A stretch of 64,000 bases of DNA, taken from positions 1 to 64,000 of the forward strand of contig MU626338.1 of assembly GCA_025603075.1 (NCBI GenBank), given 5' to 3'. The stretch comes from Neoconidiobolus thromboides FSU 785 (taxonomy: Eukaryota > Entomophthoromycota > Entomophthoromycetes > Entomophthorales > Neoconidiobolaceae). The notes under the pieces are model-generated. The model saw nothing but the letters and a program-made list of their open reading frames with translations, did no database searches and had not been told where the DNA came from. Shown here piece by piece: positions 46,169 to 57,335 of this stretch (within the stretch, counting starts at the first letter, position 1; each line of letters begins with the position of its first letter). The translations under genes and the position numbers were made by a program.

Positions 46169-47830
46169 TGCCATTGTTACTTTTACAATAAACATTAGTG
46201 AATAAAACAGAGGTAATTTTCCTCAACTAATATTCAAGTAAAACATCGCTGGTGCTAATTTGAAAACAATAAAATTAATTATAAAATTAACAAAGAAGCC
46301 AAACGTGATATATTAAATCTACAGGAATGTATCCTTTACTCTAGTATTTTCTAGTATTTAGGGTTTACAATTGTAAAAGATAGATAAACAAAATCATATT
46401 ATTATATTAAATTGTACTTATTAGCAATATTTAAAAAGGTGATACAAGAATTAATATAGAGTAGTTTTACTTAACTTTAAAGCTTTATCATAAGATTTTT
46501 GTTCCTCAACAAATCAAATCACTTCTTAATATGTTTACTTACCTGTTATTTATCATCTTCTATTCTGTTACAAATATTTATACCAAAATATCAGCTAATT
46601 TTTTACAATTAAGTACCCATATCTTAAGTAATAAAAGCTTATTAGATTAATAGACCAACTTTCCTTCTTATTATTTATGTTGCTAAAAATTATGTTACTG
46701 TTAAAAAAATCAGCTTTCTAATTATAGAAATAAATTTATTTACAAAGTTACTAATTAAATTTGTAATATTATTATTGGTGTATTTATTGCAACCTTGGAA
46801 TTTTGATATAAAGTTATCTTGTTATATGTTAGCTTAGAAATAGCTATATAAATCATCGATATCTTTCTTGTTTAGCGATATGGTAGAAAGATGAGTTAAC
46901 AAGAATATTGTAGACTATTATTCTGCTCAATTCTTTAGTCGCTATCTTAGTACAATAGGATTGCGTATCCTATAGTTCGGCTAATCTTAGATGTGACAGA
47001 TAATCGAACTAGTAATTAATATTAAATTTTGACCTCTCAGATAAAGATATTTGACTAAACTTATTAATCTCAACTATTAAACTAATAGGTGAATAATAAT
47101 ATATGAAATAGATATTGGAAACCAAGATAACTAAAAGTTTGTATAATTATCATAAGTGTAAATAAGTTCAAAATCAAAATCTAATATTCTATATCATAAA
47201 GTAACTTAAAAACCTTTCTATTTATTCTGATTTATAAATATAGTGCGCTTTTTTATGGTACAGCTTTTCAATGTAACATTAGATAATAAAAAAATGAACA
47301 TGTTATAATTCGTGTTTTTAATGATTTAAAAATTAAAATAATTAATTCAATAGTTTTTGTGTACATGTTTTGTTTGTAGAAGATATTTTTGAAGAACAAA
47401 TAGATAAGAACGAATATTTAGAATATGGCTTAGTGATATAGCCATTAAAATAATGTTAAAATAATGTCAACATAATATTTTTCGTTAACCATAACATTTA
47501 TGAAAAAATCTTACAAATCAATAGGATTAATCTAAAGTAATCTTTTACTTTTACACAAATTGAGAACAAGGCTATAAATAAAAACGAGATTCAGGAATAG
47601 AAGGGATAAATTTGAGGAAATTTGTAATATTTTTTACAAATCTGTCTCTTATCTTAATTTTCGGCTTCTAAATTGAGATTTTCTAATGACGACACCAGTT
47701 TCTTTTTAGTTATTCATAATTCGAACTAATTTATCACGTTTTCACAAATACTCAAATACTCGAAAATTGAAATCAAATACTATTACATCAACTCTAACCA
47801 AAATAATATTATATATTAAATAATATTATT

Positions 47831-47835
47831 ATTGG
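47831..47835 (+). promoter_or_regulatory. CCAAT (ATTGG) box upstream of THI5
   Basis: TTATTGGCTAG, 79-83 bp before the ATG. Confidence 0.35.
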
Positions 47836-47913
47836 CTAGTATACAATGAGGATATAGTATAAAAGAAATATTACATTCTATTTTAATAATTTTTTAAATC
47901 ACAATTTAAAAAC

Positions 47914-48891
47914 ATGAGTACTGACAAAATCACTTTCTTATTAAACTGGCAAGCTAATCCATACCATGCTCCAGTATATCTAGCCCAAAAATTAGGTTAT
48001 TTTGCTGAGGAAGGTATCAAAGTTGCTATTTTAGAACCTTCTGATCCATCCGATGTCACTGAGCTTATTGGTTCTGGTAAGGTCGATATGGGTCTTAAAG
48101 CCATGATTCACACCATTGCTGCAAAGGCAAGGGGCTTCCCAGTTACTTCTTTAGGTACTCTACTTGATGAACCATTTACTGGTATCATTCACCTTAAGTC
48201 CAAATCTGGTATCACCGAAGATTTCCAATCTTTACGTGGTAAACGCATTGGTTACGTTGGTGAATTTGGTAAGATCATTATCGATGAACTTACTAAGCAC
48301 TATGGTATGACCCCAGAAGAGTACACTGCTGTCCGAGTTGGAATGAATGTTTCTGATGCTATTAAACGTGGTATCATTGATGCTGGTGTTGGTCTTGAAA
48401 ACGTACAGCAAGTTGAGCTTGAAGAATGGTCTAAAGAACAAGGTCGTGATGCTGATGACGTTGCCATGCTTAGAATTGATGAGTTAGCCGAATTAGGATG
48501 CTGCTGCTTCTGCTCCGTTCTTTACATTGCTAATGATAAATTTATTAAAGAAAATCCAGAAAAGGTAAGAAAATTCATGAATGCTGTTAGTAAGGCTACT
48601 CAATACATGATCAACTCACCACAAAAAGCTTATAATCTCTATACTGAAATCAAACCTATCCTTGGTAATGACTTGAACCGTCAAATTTTCCAACGTTCCC
48701 GTGTCTACTTCTCTAAAACTTTAGAAAATGTACAAAGAGACTGGACTAAGGTTACTAAGTATGCCAAACGTCTTGCTGTAGTTGATGAAGATTTTGTACA
48801 AAATTGTACTAATGAGTTCCTCCCTCTAGTTGGACAATCAGTCAATGCCCCTGAAGATGCTCTCAGTTCAGCTGCTTTATTAGCAAAATAA
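47914..48891 (+). CDS. THI5: HMP-P synthase THI5/NMT1 (thiamine pyrimidine synthesis)
   Basis: Intronless, 325 aa. Makes 4-amino-5-hydroxymethyl-2-methylpyrimidine phosphate, the thiamine pyrimidine, from PLP and an active-site His; the yeast enzyme consumes itself in one turnover. All key residues are at yeast-like positions: Lys62 (PLP) and His66 in MGLKAMIHT, the GEFGK loop ([20 protein letters not shown]) and the Cys cluster GCCCFC. The N-terminus [20 protein letters not shown] matches the yeast start. It ends about 15 residues earlier than yeast Thi5. Codon choice (GGT, GCT, ATC, ACC, AAG) is much more biased than in neighbouring genes, consistent with high expression of a suicide enzyme. 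Fungal THI5 genes are thiamine-repressed; no riboswitch is visible here. Confidence 0.97.
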   Translation: MSTDKITFLLNWQANPYHAPVYLAQKLGYFAEEGIKVAILEPSDPSDVTELIGSGKVDMGLKAMIHTIAAKARGFPVTSLGTLLDEPFTGIIHLKSKSGITEDFQSLRGKRIGYVGEFGKIIIDELTKHYGMTPEEYTAVRVGMNVSDAIKRGIIDAGVGLENVQQVELEEWSKEQGRDADDVAMLRIDELAELGCCCFCSVLYIANDKFIKENPEKVRKFMNAVSKATQYMINSPQKAYNLYTEIKPILGNDLNRQIFQRSRVYFSKTLENVQRDWTKVTKYAKRLAVVDEDFVQNCTNEFLPLVGQSVNAPEDALSSAALLAK

Positions 48892-49628
48892 CTTAATACT
48901 TAACTTTGAATTGCAATAAAAAAATTAACTTCAAATATTATATTTTTTAATGCATTTAGTCATTTGGGGGGGTGTTTTATAGTTTCATCACTTTTTCCTT
49001 TTTTAATTACTATTTGAGTGGAAAAGCTATTAGTAAAACTCTTAAACAATACATCCCCATTTAATAGTTAAACTTCTTTCAACACTATTGTGATTTAATA
49101 TTCGGGATACATAGTAATATTAGTGAATAGGTGAAAAGCATTATTAACAGAATAAATAGTTTATTAGCTTTGAATTCATAAAATAAAAAATAAAAGTTAT
49201 AATTATAACCTTTTACTACATTATTTTAAATATATTTCAAAATTTTTTTTATAAGAATGTTTAAAGTTATTGAGATAATAAACCAATATTATCATAAATA
49301 ATGACAACAAAATGTCTGGATTTCGATAAATAGTTTCAATAACAGTTATTAAATAAAATTTGAATAAAGCTAAATATTATTTGACACAATTTATTATAAA
49401 CAATATATTGAAGTTTAAATATCAGTCGGATAGATTTTTCATTTATTCAATCCAAATGATTTCGAAATTAACTTACATTTTATGTTTGCTAAATGGCACT
49501 CTATTAGCCTTTATAGTTATAGTCATTCAGTTCATAAAAGCTGAATGTTCATTCTGAGTTTGGACGAATCTGAACAAACTTAGGCTCAATCGACATACTA
49601 TTATTAACATTTAAAAATCTTTGAGTTA
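48892..49628. other. intergenic, convergent THI5 / serine hydrolase
   Basis: Holds a degenerate MITE-like copy (48963..49062) starting 72 bp after the THI5 stop. No supported gene; a hydrophobic 65-codon ORF at 49360 lacks an ATG. Confidence 0.5.
48963..49062 (+). mobile_element. MITE-like element, copy C
   Basis: Left end TTTGGGGGGGTGTTTTATAG, centre TACTATTTGAGTGGAAAAGC, then TTAGTAAAACTCTTAAACAA and right end TACATCCCCATTT. The G-run at the left end is expanded. Confidence 0.65.
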
Positions 49629-50912
49629 CTAATCTAGATCTAAGTCAGAATCAAAAGCTGGGTTCATTGGACTGATAACGGGCTTAGTAAAGACCTTGAT
49701 GTTGTTGTCTGTCTTAGCTTGATAAGAGCGTATTGCGTAATGAATTAAAGCTACTGACTGTTTAGCCATATCATAATAGGAGGTATTAATCTTTGGGTTA
49801 AACATACGGACATGTGATTGTATCTCATCCTTCGTTGGATAATTCATAGATGTAAAACACTCTCTTCCGATTTGTGGCGTCCCATTAATACCTGGGACAT
49901 TGACAAAAGTTGAAATTCCACCTTCTGTTGGTGTCTAATATAATATAATATAAAATTAAAATTCTTTAATATGATATTCTCTATACCTCTACATAAAAGC
50001 AATGAAATAACGTTTCTTCATTTTCACTCATTTTTTTAACCCTAAAAGTTATTACTTGATTTTACGATTTTTTTAAATTCTACCTTCTTGCTAGTTCTTT
50101 TGGCTTTCCAAGTTCATTAATGAACTCCAAATGATCAGTAACATATTGATAGAATGACCCAATATGGTCTTTATATAAATAAGCTCCAGCCGCCCCAGCT
50201 GCAACCGCTGCAATCGCTAATCCGCCTAAAGCATACTTCATTTTACTATTTCCCGTATCTTTTACTTCTCTTGTATCTTTTACTTCTCTTGTATCCATTG
50301 CTTTTTTAGTAAACTTTGACATAATACTCGTTGCTACTGAAGAAATAGTTGAAGCCTTTGAAGTAGCATGTCTACTAAACATGTTTTTATTCAGCCCATA
50401 AAATGGGGTCTCATACGCGATTATACCTAAAAGTTCTGGAAATGGCTGATAAAGAGAGTCTTTGCTTAAATTTGTATCTTGCTTTTCACTTAGATATCTT
50501 AAATATGCATCCGAGCCTAAAGTTTTAGAAATACTGTAATCTAATATATATTATATACCTAATAATCCTCCCATTGAATGCCCTATCATAACAGTTAATA
50601 ATGGAATATCACCACCAGGCTGAGAGCGACGATGACCTTCAATCCCCTTAAGCCAATCACAAAAACCATCTATTGCTTTATTTATGCTCCCTTTAGTTTC
50701 AAACTGTGGATAAACAGCTATGTTTATATGAGCTTCTGGAATTAAACCGTGTAAACTAGATTTTAGTTGTTCTGGAAATCCCTTTATGTTGTTTTTGAAT
50801 TTGTTCAATTGACTTTGTTTAATGTACTTACTTCAAATGTTTGATCTGATCCTCTAAACCCATGAATAAAGACCAATAAAACTCTCAAACTCTGGTGCTT
50901 CTTATTTTCCAT
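49629..50912 (-). CDS. alpha/beta-hydrolase (DUF676-like lipase/esterase) of unknown substrate
   Basis: Five exons: 50912..50832, 50781..50559, 50516..50084, 50041..49987 and 49934..49629; 365 aa. The hydrolase fold is shown by RVLLVFIHGFRGSDQTFE (HG oxyanion strand) and the nucleophile elbow MIGHSMGGLLG. Downstream, LLGIIAYETPFYGLN is the segment typical of fungal cytosolic hydrolases related to the DUF676 lipases. An insertion after it contains two copies of TREVKDTREV and a hydrophobic Gly/Ala helix, ALGGLAIAAVAAGAAGAYLY, probably membrane-embedded or membrane-binding. The C-terminus (ARMFNPKINTSYYDMAKQ-type) is conserved in this fungal group and may supply the catalytic His region. Substrate unknown. 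ATTGGCTAA box about 115 bp upstream. Confidence 0.85.
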
Positions 50913-51619
50913 TTTTTAATTAATTCAAGATTAGTTATTAAATTTATAAATGACTGTTCTTCATAAATTTGATTGTTGTTATTAACAACATTCGTCTCTT
51001 TGGTAAGACAGTTATAGCGAATTATTATTGGCTAAAAGCTAAAAGTTACTTTTTGGATGTAAACTTTAAGTGAAAAGCACTATGAATTAAACAGCAAAGT
51101 TAACATTATTTACAGCACTGATAGGTCTATAGCAATAGGAGACATAAAAATCATAGACTCAATAAAAGATCTGAACCTATTTGCAGTAACAAAATCAAGA
51201 ATTTTTATTTTCAAATAATTTTTATCTATAAGTTTTTTATAAAACTGCTCACTAAGTAGTATTGGTTTTTAAAACTAGCAGTCTACTATATTTATTTTCA
51301 AGTAGAAATATACTTGTTAAAGTGCAATGGTTAATACATTAAATTGGGGTTTTCTGCGTTTAGGTTATAATTTATGGTAGCATACATGTATTAAAATAGA
51401 ATGGTTTAGTATGACTTTATTGATTTGAGTAGGGATACGTTGAATCGTGATATCAAACTAGCAAAATATTTGATGGCACTTTTTTTATTTACCAAAATAA
51501 ATTATAGCAATTTTCTAGGCAAACAACTAATTTTAAAATCTGGCAAATTAAATCTACCCATTTTTGCAATATTTAGAAAATTGCACTAAATTTTGACTAA
51601 TCTTTGTTTAAAATATTAA
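50913..51619. other. divergent intergenic, hydrolase / SPT7
   Basis: About 700 bp of promoter DNA for both genes; includes an ATTGGCTAA box at 51027. No ORF. Confidence 0.5.
51027..51031. promoter_or_regulatory. CCAAT (ATTGG) box upstream of the hydrolase gene
   Basis: TTATTGGCTAAAAG, about 115 bp before the minus-strand ATG at 50912. Confidence 0.3.
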
Positions 51620-54600
51620 ATGTTAATTGAACATCTGGCTACTAATTACACAAAGTTGAGCCACTACGTAGCGAAGGAGGTAGAGAAGTTATATGGTTGG
51701 CGCAACTTGGTTAGCAATGTAAACTCAAAGATAATTTTACATTGTTTAAATACCGATGCTCTTTGGGATCAACTAGTGAACTACACCAATAATGACAAAG
51801 CAAAAGGATTTACAATAAAAGCAGAAATACATTGTAACGACAGTAAACTAATAAAGCCAAACATAAATGGGACAAACGAAAATTCATATGGAGGTCATGG
51901 TTATAAAGGAAATTTTATAGTAGAATCAAAGATACTAAATTTGGATGAGCAACTTTTAGAAACATCACTTAAAATACGTCACATCGTGAATGAGAAAGTT
52001 CTTCCTCATATAATGAAATCGGAATTTGGATCCTCCTGTGGAAAGGTAATTGATTTTACTCCTTATTTTTTAAATGAAAGCATCAAATCTATTTCAAGTT
52101 TGGATATCAATAGCCAACTAAGGAATAAAATTTCTGATGACTATGATTGCGATTCAGATGCTGAGGATTCACAACCAATTGTTAAGAATGATTCTATTAT
52201 TTTATGCCTTGTGGACGAGATTTCTAAATTAAATTTTAATTTTGAAGAAGAATTAAACATAAACGAAATTGAATCTGAGGATATTTATCATGACATAATT
52301 TACGATAGGGATGTATTAAATGAAGTATATGACATTTTTTCACTAAAAGAGACAATTTTTCAAAAAGACTCAGAATTGAAAGAATTAAAACAAAGACTGG
52401 ACAAACTCAATCAAGTAGAATCTCCAGTAGAATCAGAAGATGAAGATGAAAAGACTGAAGATGAAAATAATCAACATCAATCGCCTATCTTTAATTGCGA
52501 TAGAGGACCATTAAAATTTTTAATGAATTTGATTGATAGAACCCAAAATAAATTAAGCTCTTCAAAGAGTGAAATAAGGTCATTAGTAGGCGAGATGAAC
52601 GGAGATGATGGTAGTAACTTTATAGCTCGTAACCATAAGACGGAGCTTTATGTAGCATTAGAAATGATAGTTCAAAATTTAATCGATTTTAAGGAACATA
52701 GCTTTCCATTTTTAAATCCAGTTCAGCGAAAGAATGCACCTGATTATCATAGAGTTATCTCAAATCCTATGGATTTATCCACATTATCTAGAAGAGTAAA
52801 AGCAAGAAAATATCAAACTCAGCAGGACTTTGAAAAGGATCTTTTTTTGATTTATTCTAATTGCAGGAAATATAATACAGCTGAAGGTAATGAATACATA
52901 AAGCATGCGGACGCAATGGAGGATCATTCAAAAAGTTTATTAAAATCCATCCCTGAAGATTTCAATAAACCATTTCCTATTCAAAATGGTAGAAGAGCAA
53001 GCTTTACTCCAATTAATATGAACTCAAAAAGGTCAAGTTCTACTTTAGACGCTATTGGTGAAATTGAAGAAAGACATGCTAATTCGTTACTTGATAGATC
53101 GCAGAAAGCTTCTACTGAATATAGGGCAAAGGAAAGCATAAATTTGAGGAATAAAATTAATGAAGTTTCAAATGAAATTACGAAACTTAATGAAAAATTA
53201 ACTTCATTGAAATTTAAAGTTGGCCTTGATCAAGACCCAAGACTGAAAAAATGGTTAAGCATTACAAGAGATGCAAGAGCGAACAATAGGCTGATGGGCT
53301 TTGCTTTAACTGAGAAAAAATTTGATGACTGCCCTATGATCATACAAGGCTCGTCTAATAATCTACTTCCAGAAATACTGTATAATGATTTAGAAAGAAA
53401 TACGGAAACTGACACGAGCTTGACTTTTTCTAAAGCAGGTTTTAACCATTTACCGTCTAATGGAGTCAATGGCATCCGAAAACTCAAAGCGCCCAGCTCT
53501 AGTAAAGTTGGTGAAAAAATCGATGTGTACAAAGTATATCCTGAGTTAAATATGTCAGCAACAGTTCCAAGAATAAGCAACCTGAATGATTCATCTAAAT
53601 TATTTGATGAAGATTATATCGATCAGATAGAAAGGAATCAACCAAATCTCGCAGAATATAAGGAGGCTTTGATTCCAGATAGTCATTTTTCACGAGTATT
53701 TATGAATAGTATTGCTGAGTTGAAATGCACCCAAGAAATGAATGATAAAATAGGCACAGCTGAAGAATTTTTAGGAGATGACCTGGCTGGAAGTCATAAT
53801 GCAGAAGCGCTTAGATCAACAATTCACTATTTAAGTACAGAATCCAAGCCAAATGTAGCGCCATTTTTAAAATTACTGTCAGATAAGGGTAAATTATTAA
53901 ATTCTCCTATTGTGGATAATAATGCGGCTAATGAGATGTGCATTCGCTCAACTTCATTACTATTACAAAATGCAGGGTTTGAATCTTGTCAAGATCATTC
54001 TCTAAAAATATTGGCACAAATTATGGGTGAATATATTGAGAAGCTTGGAAAAACAATGCGTATATACATGGACCTATATGGAAATGAAATGACAGCAGAA
54101 GAAATGTTACTGCATACATTATATGAAAATAAGGTTTCAAGCATTGAAGATATTAGTGATTATTTAGAAATGGGTCTCGAAAGGCAATGTGAGAAATTTA
54201 GAGAAGCACAACAAAAGTTGAAAGATCATTTTAATACATTAATTTCAAGACCTAGTGGAAGCGGTATTAATGAGGAAGGAGAATTTGATTTTGATAAAGG
54301 TCTTGACACTTTTATGGCAGGTAACTTTGAAGACGTTACTGGAGATGACTTTTTTGGATTCAAAGAACTTGGTCTGGACAGAGAATTGGGGCTTGACACA
54401 CTTTCAGTTCCAGCCCGTCTTTTGTTAGGGCATAAAAGGCAGACATTCGCACATATTATGAATGGAATGGAAGATTCCATACCGCCAGACTATACCCCAC
54501 CACCTGCTTATTCCCCAATTACACAATCCACAGAGGTTATAGGGCTCCTCAAAGAATATTTTGATCAAAGGTTAAATGATGCCCCGGACGGAGTAATTGA

Positions 54601-55348
54601 AGATGATAGTTTTCCACCACGCAAATCAATTAAACCTAAAGTTCCACCCGTTGGCAAACAGATAATCATTCTACGTAGAAAAATGGTTGAACATGAAGCA
54701 CAAGTTGCTGCTAAAAGAGAAAAGAAGGAAAAAGAGAACGAGGAACGTAATAAGCGTAAGAAAATAAGAGAAGAAGAGCTGGAAAATAAGCGAAGGATTC
54801 GCAAGGCTGAGCGGTTGGCCAAAGCACAAGCAAAGGAAGAAGAGAGAGCAAAAAGAAGGACAGCCAAGGCTGCTATTGCTGAAGCAAGAAAGGCGGAGCT
54901 TGAACAAAAGCGAATTAATTCTCGCAAGACAAATGCTAATTATACTTCCCCAACTCCCACGACTCCTCAAAAGGAAGTTGATGAAGATAATGATTCTTTG
55001 TTTGGCTCATCACCAAGAAGTAAGTCCACATCACCGAGTCCAACCCCATCTCCGAATTATACATCGCCTGCAATTTCGAGTACATCTTCTGATGATGATG
55101 AAAAAGTTGGGATGTCAAGTAGGAATAAATTAATGCGAAAAAATAGCCCTGGGTACAATATTGGTGTCAACAGCAAGAAGGTTAGATTTAGCCATTCAAA
55201 CTCTCAAGGCCAACAGCCAAATGGACGCAGTGATTCAGCAACTATCAGCTCCACTTCAGAGGATTCAGATAGCGACTTGTTTAATCCAAACTTGAAAAGA
55301 AGCTCCAACTCACGCAGTCGAAATTTTCATAATAGAGAAAGGGCATAA
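51620..55348 (+). CDS. SPT7: SAGA complex subunit SPT7 (bromodomain and histone fold)
   Basis: One uninterrupted 1242-codon exon, unusual among the intron-rich neighbours. Spt7 organises the SAGA coactivator core. The bromodomain lies at residues about 345-445: HSFPFLNPVQRKNAPDYHRV, then NPMDLSTLSRRVKARKY and YSNCRKYNTAEGNEYIKHAD, including the acetyl-lysine Asn (KYNT). A central segment with YPELNMSATVPRISN follows. The histone-fold heterodimerisation domain is at about 770-850: IRSTSLLLQNAGFESCQDHS, ILAQIMGEYIEKLGKTMRIY, EEMLLHTLYENKVSSIEDI. The C-terminal 250 residues are a charged coiled coil (Lys/Glu/Arg/Ala repeats) and a Ser-rich tail with acidic clusters, longer than in yeast. The N-terminal 300 residues are acidic and divergent. 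Confidence 0.9.
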   Translation: MLIEHLATNYTKLSHYVAKEVEKLYGWRNLVSNVNSKIILHCLNTDALWDQLVNYTNNDKAKGFTIKAEIHCNDSKLIKPNINGTNENSYGGHGYKGNFIVESKILNLDEQLLETSLKIRHIVNEKVLPHIMKSEFGSSCGKVIDFTPYFLNESIKSISSLDINSQLRNKISDDYDCDSDAEDSQPIVKNDSIILCLVDEISKLNFNFEEELNINEIESEDIYHDIIYDRDVLNEVYDIFSLKETIFQKDSELKELKQRLDKLNQVESPVESEDEDEKTEDENNQHQSPIFNCDRGPLKFLMNLIDRTQNKLSSSKSEIRSLVGEMNGDDGSNFIARNHKTELYVALEMIVQNLIDFKEHSFPFLNPVQRKNAPDYHRVISNPMDLSTLSRRVKARKYQTQQDFEKDLFLIYSNCRKYNTAEGNEYIKHADAMEDHSKSLLKSIPEDFNKPFPIQNGRRASFTPINMNSKRSSSTLDAIGEIEERHANSLLDRSQKASTEYRAKESINLRNKINEVSNEITKLNEKLTSLKFKVGLDQDPRLKKWLSITRDARANNRLMGFALTEKKFDDCPMIIQGSSNNLLPEILYNDLERNTETDTSLTFSKAGFNHLPSNGVNGIRKLKAPSSSKVGEKIDVYKVYPELNMSATVPRISNLNDSSKLFDEDYIDQIERNQPNLAEYKEALIPDSHFSRVFMNSIAELKCTQEMNDKIGTAEEFLGDDLAGSHNAEALRSTIHYLSTESKPNVAPFLKLLSDKGKLLNSPIVDNNAANEMCIRSTSLLLQNAGFESCQDHSLKILAQIMGEYIEKLGKTMRIYMDLYGNEMTAEEMLLHTLYENKVSSIEDISDYLEMGLERQCEKFREAQQKLKDHFNTLISRPSGSGINEEGEFDFDKGLDTFMAGNFEDVTGDDFFGFKELGLDRELGLDTLSVPARLLLGHKRQTFAHIMNGMEDSIPPDYTPPPAYSPITQSTEVIGLLKEYFDQRLNDAPDGVIEDDSFPPRKSIKPKVPPVGKQIIILRRKMVEHEAQVAAKREKKEKENEERNKRKKIREEELENKRRIRKAERLAKAQAKEEERAKRRTAKAAIAEARKAELEQKRINSRKTNANYTSPTPTTPQKEVDEDNDSLFGSSPRSKSTSPSPTPSPNYTSPAISSTSSDDDEKVGMSSRNKLMRKNSPGYNIGVNSKKVRFSHSNSQGQQPNGRSDSATISSTSEDSDSDLFNPNLKRSSNSRSRNFHNRERA

Positions 55349-55987
55349 GATAAGGATAATATGCTAAAGTATAATTAATTTTTTCTAGAAATATTATTGA
55401 ATTATTAGCGTGATCTATAAAACAATTAAAAAGAATACAAGTTTGTGAGTTATTGGTTAATTAAAGTTATTTTAAAATTAATTTGAAGATTTACTGCGAT
55501 ATTTTATATTTTGGTTGTTCAGTTTGTTTTGAAATTTACATCGGAAGCCAAAGTAATCATACTATATATGCTTGTTTTTATAGATGATCTCTTGTACTTT
55601 TAGGTTTTAGCTTTTTATTTAATTGGTATTTAATATTCATCATAGTTTATTTTACAGACTATGATAGCAAGGTGAAGTTTATTAATAGTATGGTGGTAGT
55701 TTATTAAAATTAATATTTCCTTAAGCTTAAATATTCAAAAATTAATACTTAATAAACATAAAATAAATTAACATCAATGCTTTATTTTTGGTGTAATATT
55801 AGAACTTTGATTCATATTAATATATCAGTTTTTTAAAAACACATATTTGTATATTCTTTCATTATCACAAAAAAATGATTAGAATATACAAAATTTAAAG
55901 CATACATTATAATATAAAAATATAGCAATTTACGCAGCAACCTTAAAGATTTCAATATTTCCAAAAGTTTGAAAGCTTGTCTTAAAA
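55349..55987. other. intergenic, SPT7 / JJJ1
   Basis: About 640 bp of AT-rich DNA; nothing recognised. Confidence 0.5.
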
Positions 55988-57335
55988 ATGAATGTAATCA
56001 AGTTATACTATTTTGTCATATTAATTAGTTAATAAATATCTTTAGGACATACCAGTCTGCTACTACGATTTGTTAGAAGTAAATAACGATGCAAGTGATA
56101 AAGAAATTAAGATAGCATATAGAAAACAAGCCTTAGTTTGGCATCCAGATAAAAACCCAACTAGAAACGAAGAAGCTACATTTCGATTTTCAAAGGTTCA
56201 ACACGCTTACCAGGTTTTGTCGGATCCTCAAGAAAGAGCTTGGTATGATGAGAATCGAGATTCTATTTTATTTGGTGATGGAAGCTCATCTAATAATGAT
56301 ATAGGAGTAGCTGAACTAATGCATTATTTCTCTTGTTTATATGTTGATTACTCTGATAAGCCTACTGGATTCTACACAGTTCACAGAATGTTATTTGAAA
56401 AACTTACCAAAAACGAAGGTAATGAAGAGATTAAAGCTGTTCCTAGCTTTGGTGATTCAATTACTCCTTATAGCGAAATCAAAAAGTTTTATAATTTTTG
56501 GGAAAACTTTTCAACAGATTTAGAATTTACTTGGTATGAAGAGTATAATGCATCACAAGGGCCAGATAGAAAGGCGCGAAGATACATGGAAAAAGAGAAC
56601 AAGAAACTAAGGGACAATGCTAAAAAAGAATATAACTCAACTGTGAGGAATTTGGTTTTATTTATAATGAAAAGGGATCCAAGAGTTAAGGAGTATTTAG
56701 ACAATAAAAAGAAAGAAAAAGAAAAAAAAGAGAATGAAAAAAAGGAAAAGATAAAGGATCAAAAACAAAAAGTAATGCAAAGTAAGTTGAACTCAGAATA
56801 TGTAACCCAGGATTGGAGTGAGTTGAATCGTGAAGATGAAGAGGAGTTAAAGCTACTTGAAGAGGAATGGAGGATCAATGATTCTTTAGTGAATTCCAAA
56901 AAAGAAGAAATTATCGAAGATTTATATTGTATTGCTTGTAACAAGGACTTTAATTCGGTAAAACAGTTTGAAGCTCATAAATTAACTAAAATCCATATAA
57001 AAATGATTGAAAAGATCAAAGTTGAAATGATGAATGATGAAATGCTTTTTGATAGTATTAACGATGTCAAAAGCCAAATTAAAGATCAAGGTTTTTATTA
57101 TACAGATTCTATAGATCATACAATAGAAGGGTTAGATAATCTTAGTTTGAATTCAAAAGCCAAAAAGAATGGCAAAAAGAAGAATAAAAAGAAAGACCAG
57201 TTTAGTTATGACGAGATAGACATCATTGAAAGTGGCGAGTTATATACAAACGAAAATAGTTTAGAGTCAAAGAAAAAGAACCAAAATTTAAAAAGTTCTT
57301 TTTCTTTCGATTTACTTGAGAATGAGAATGAATGA
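55988..57335 (+). CDS. JJJ1: J-domain ribosome-biogenesis co-chaperone JJJ1 / DNAJC21
   Basis: Two exons: a 6-nt first exon (55988..55993, ATG AAT) and 56046..57335; 431 aa. The tiny exon is inferred because the main exon starts DIPVCYYDLLEVNNDASDKE, the usual J-domain N-terminus, without a Met; a GTAATC...TTTAG intron of 52 nt joins it in frame. The J domain (residues 3-75) has the HPD motif in ALVWHPDKNP. A long charged region follows (Lys/Glu coiled segment with EWRINDSLV), then a C2H2 zinc finger CIACNKDFNSVKQFEAHKLT-KIH at about 294-318, and a Lys-rich tail. Jjj1 stimulates Ssa ATPase to recycle the shuttling factor Arx1 from 60S particles in the cytosol. Confidence 0.9.

Larger units (their letters stand above)
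45499..47913. other. 2.4-kb intergenic region, RNA14 / THI5
   Basis: Contains the best-preserved MITE-like element (46062..46168). Otherwise closed in all frames and AT-rich. I searched by eye for a thiamine-pyrophosphate riboswitch before THI5 and saw no CTGAGA/GGATAATGCCAGC-like core. Confidence 0.5.

Noticed and set aside
47500-47913. Thiamine pyrophosphate riboswitch before THI5
   Set aside because: Looked for because fungal NMT1 genes can have one in a 5' intron; no matching conserved core and no 5' intron signal seen.
49360-49557. Hydrophobic 65-codon ORF
   Set aside because: No ATG at its start, no splice partner, and located in a repeat-bearing intergenic stretch.
54226-54970. Minus-strand ORFs inside SPT7
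   Set aside because: Shadows of the charged coiled-coil coding sequence; no protein-like features of their own.
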